Positions 62,985-64,000 of a stretch of DNA of 64,000 bases are shown here, piece after piece. The notes beneath the pieces are model-generated. The model saw only the letters and a program-made list of their open reading frames with translations, ran no database searches and was not told where the DNA came from. The DNA comes from Clostridium sp. AM33-3 (GTDB taxonomy: Bacteria; Bacillota; Clostridia; Lachnospirales; Lachnospiraceae): NCBI RefSeq assembly GCF_003480315.1, contig NZ_QUIV01000003.1, forward strand, positions 62,001 through 126,000, written 5' to 3'. Every line of letters starts with the position of its first letter. The stretch's first letter is position 1. The position numbers and the translations under genes are program-made.

Positions 62985-64000
62985 TTAATCTACCATGATA
63001 TCATTGAAATGCTCGATATTGGCTTCCTTCTCATTTGCTGCCCAGTCAAAGTCATAATCAACTAATACCAGGTCATCCAGCTTCGCCATGCCATCGCCAA
63101 CTTCCATATCGCTGCGAACCGGACGACGTCCCCAGTTCTGGCTCTGCTCAGTCTGGCATTCTTTTGAAGTAACAAAATCAATGAACAGCTTTGCGTTCTC
63201 TTCGTTCGGGCATCCCTTAACCAGTGCAACACCATCCGGAACTGCGCTGGTGCCGTCTTTCGGATATACAAATCCAACGGATGGATCATCTGCGTATTTG
63301 ATTGCGGATTTCTCAATGGTAATTCCTACATAGAACTCACCGTCAGCTACCATCTTGTGACACTTACCGGAAGAGTCAACGATCTTGCCATCCAGATTGT
63401 CATACAGCTTCTTGATGAAATCCCATCCGGCTTCCTTGCCGCCATGTCCAAGGATCATGGTGCACAGCTGGGTGTATGCGGAACCGGATTTAGACGGCAG
63501 ACAGTAAGCAATTTTACCCTTCCACTCCGGCTTGGTTAAGTCTTCCCAGGACTCCGGAATGGTTAAACCATCTTTTTCAATTAAGTCTTTGTTATAGAAG
63601 ATAACCATCGGAAGCGGGCTCTCGCCGATCCACAGGCCATCCGGGTCTTTGTATGCATCGCCGATAAATTCATCGTTTGCGCATACATACGGCTGGAAGT
63701 ACTCCTTAAATGCTGCCAGTGAGTCTGCACCGCCGCCCCACAGTACGTCTGCGATCGGGTTTGCGGACTCTGCCGCGATTCGGTTGCAAAGCTCACCGGT
63801 TCCGGCTGCTACCACCTCAACCTTTACGTTCGGATATTTCTCCATGAATAGGTTTACACCTGCATTCAGCGGATCTGCGTCATGCGGGGAATATACGACT
63901 ACACTGCCGGTATAATCTTCCGGAGCCTTCTCGGCCGTTTCCTCTTTGGAAGCTTCCTCGGCCTTAGATTCCTCTGCTTTTGTCTCTTCGGCCTTGGTCT
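62985..64000 (-). CDS. ABC-transporter substrate-binding protein, FbpA/AfuA type (N-terminus outside window)
   Basis: The frame runs through the window edge; about 337 residues are visible and the start with the signal peptide is missing. A Lys/Ala/Glu-rich linker (KAEESKAEEASKEE) leads into the binding domain: SVVVYSPHDADPLNAG, NVKVEVVAAGTGELCNRIAA, VLWGGGADSLAAFKEYF, and the ending DYDFDWAANEKEANIEHF. An internal Met at 63845 is not the start. It is the receptor of the ATPase and fused permease. The AfuA group binds hexose phosphates, FbpA binds ferric iron; the tyrosine pair that holds iron in FbpA is not obvious here. Confidence 0.88.
   Translation of the reverse strand, partial: TKAEETKAEESKAEEASKEETAEKAPEDYTGSVVVYSPHDADPLNAGVNLFMEKYPNVKVEVVAAGTGELCNRIAAESANPIADVLWGGGADSLAAFKEYFQPYVCANDEFIGDAYKDPDGLWIGESPLPMVIFYNKDLIEKDGLTIPESWEDLTKPEWKGKIAYCLPSKSGSAYTQLCTMILGHGGKEAGWDFIKKLYDNLDGKIVDSSGKCHKMVADGEFYVGITIEKSAIKYADDPSVGFVYPKDGTSAVPDGVALVKGCPNEENAKLFIDFVTSKECQTEQSQNWGRRPVRSDMEVGDGMAKLDDLVLVDYDFDWAANEKEANIEHFNDIMVD

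Noticed and set aside
60120..64000. Ferric iron transporter as a firm assignment
   Set aside because: The family is shared with sugar-phosphate and other transporters, and the phosphohexomutase context points elsewhere; left open between both.

Overview
The window looks like a chromosomal segment of a gut-type Clostridia, most likely Lachnospiraceae. The basis is a moderately GC-rich low-repeat genome, lipoprotein-type substrate-binding proteins, YesM/YesN-type and hybrid histidine kinases, a CIRCE heat-shock operator, MutS2, YhaM and RlmD of Firmicutes type, and a mobilizable element typical of that group. No rRNA, tRNA or CRISPR array is visible. All names are from reading motifs; no database search was run.

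Layout. 1-4.6 kb: a TetR regulator divergent from a CAP-domain exoprotein and an MMPL exporter (cut by the window edge), then glycerol kinase and a small lipoprotein. 4.9-6.1 kb: tandem duplicated Hsp20 genes behind a promoter with a CIRCE site. 6.3-16.3 kb: a ten-gene minus-strand unit, larE-larB-larC, a methyltransferase, a NikBCDE-like transporter with its binding protein and a second methyltransferase, preceded by a good promoter and a long leader RNA that ends in an intrinsic terminator. It combines nickel import with synthesis of the nickel-pincer cofactor. 16.4-20.7 kb: a DUF3842 protein, a two-domain PPK2 polyphosphate kinase, a small repeat element and a three-gene operon of secreted or anchored proteins.

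20.8-41.4 kb: a chain of sensory genes, all on the minus strand: hybrid histidine kinases alternating with free substrate-binding proteins, one of which carries a 5'-nucleotidase C-terminal-like domain. The chain is broken by a roughly 7.2-kb mobilizable element (30758-37923) with a large serine recombinase, a MobV relaxase, a Rep-like protein, a Cys-rich protein, an XRE regulator and a small set of AT-rich cargo genes, one resembling immunity protein 51. A copy of the 3' end of the XRE gene and of the intergenic sequence is repeated between the cargo genes, which suggests a cassette array. A histidine kinase gene is split by the element, and a neighbouring binding-protein gene is decayed.

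41.8-45 kb: foreign remnants (truncated RhuM, internally deleted serine recombinase), an acetyltransferase and a peptidase E. 45-54.7 kb: core genes rlmD and yhaM, an HtrA-like protein that appears to have lost its catalytic triad, mutS2, a PhoB-type response regulator, a cell-wall-binding exoprotein and a HAMP-type histidine kinase. 54.9-64 kb: a likely seven-gene unit: binding protein (cut by the edge), ATPase and fused permease of the FbpABC/AfuABC type, phosphohexomutase, then a binding protein, YesM-like kinase and YesN-like regulator. Its content fits sensing, uptake and use of phosphorylated sugars better than simple iron uptake.
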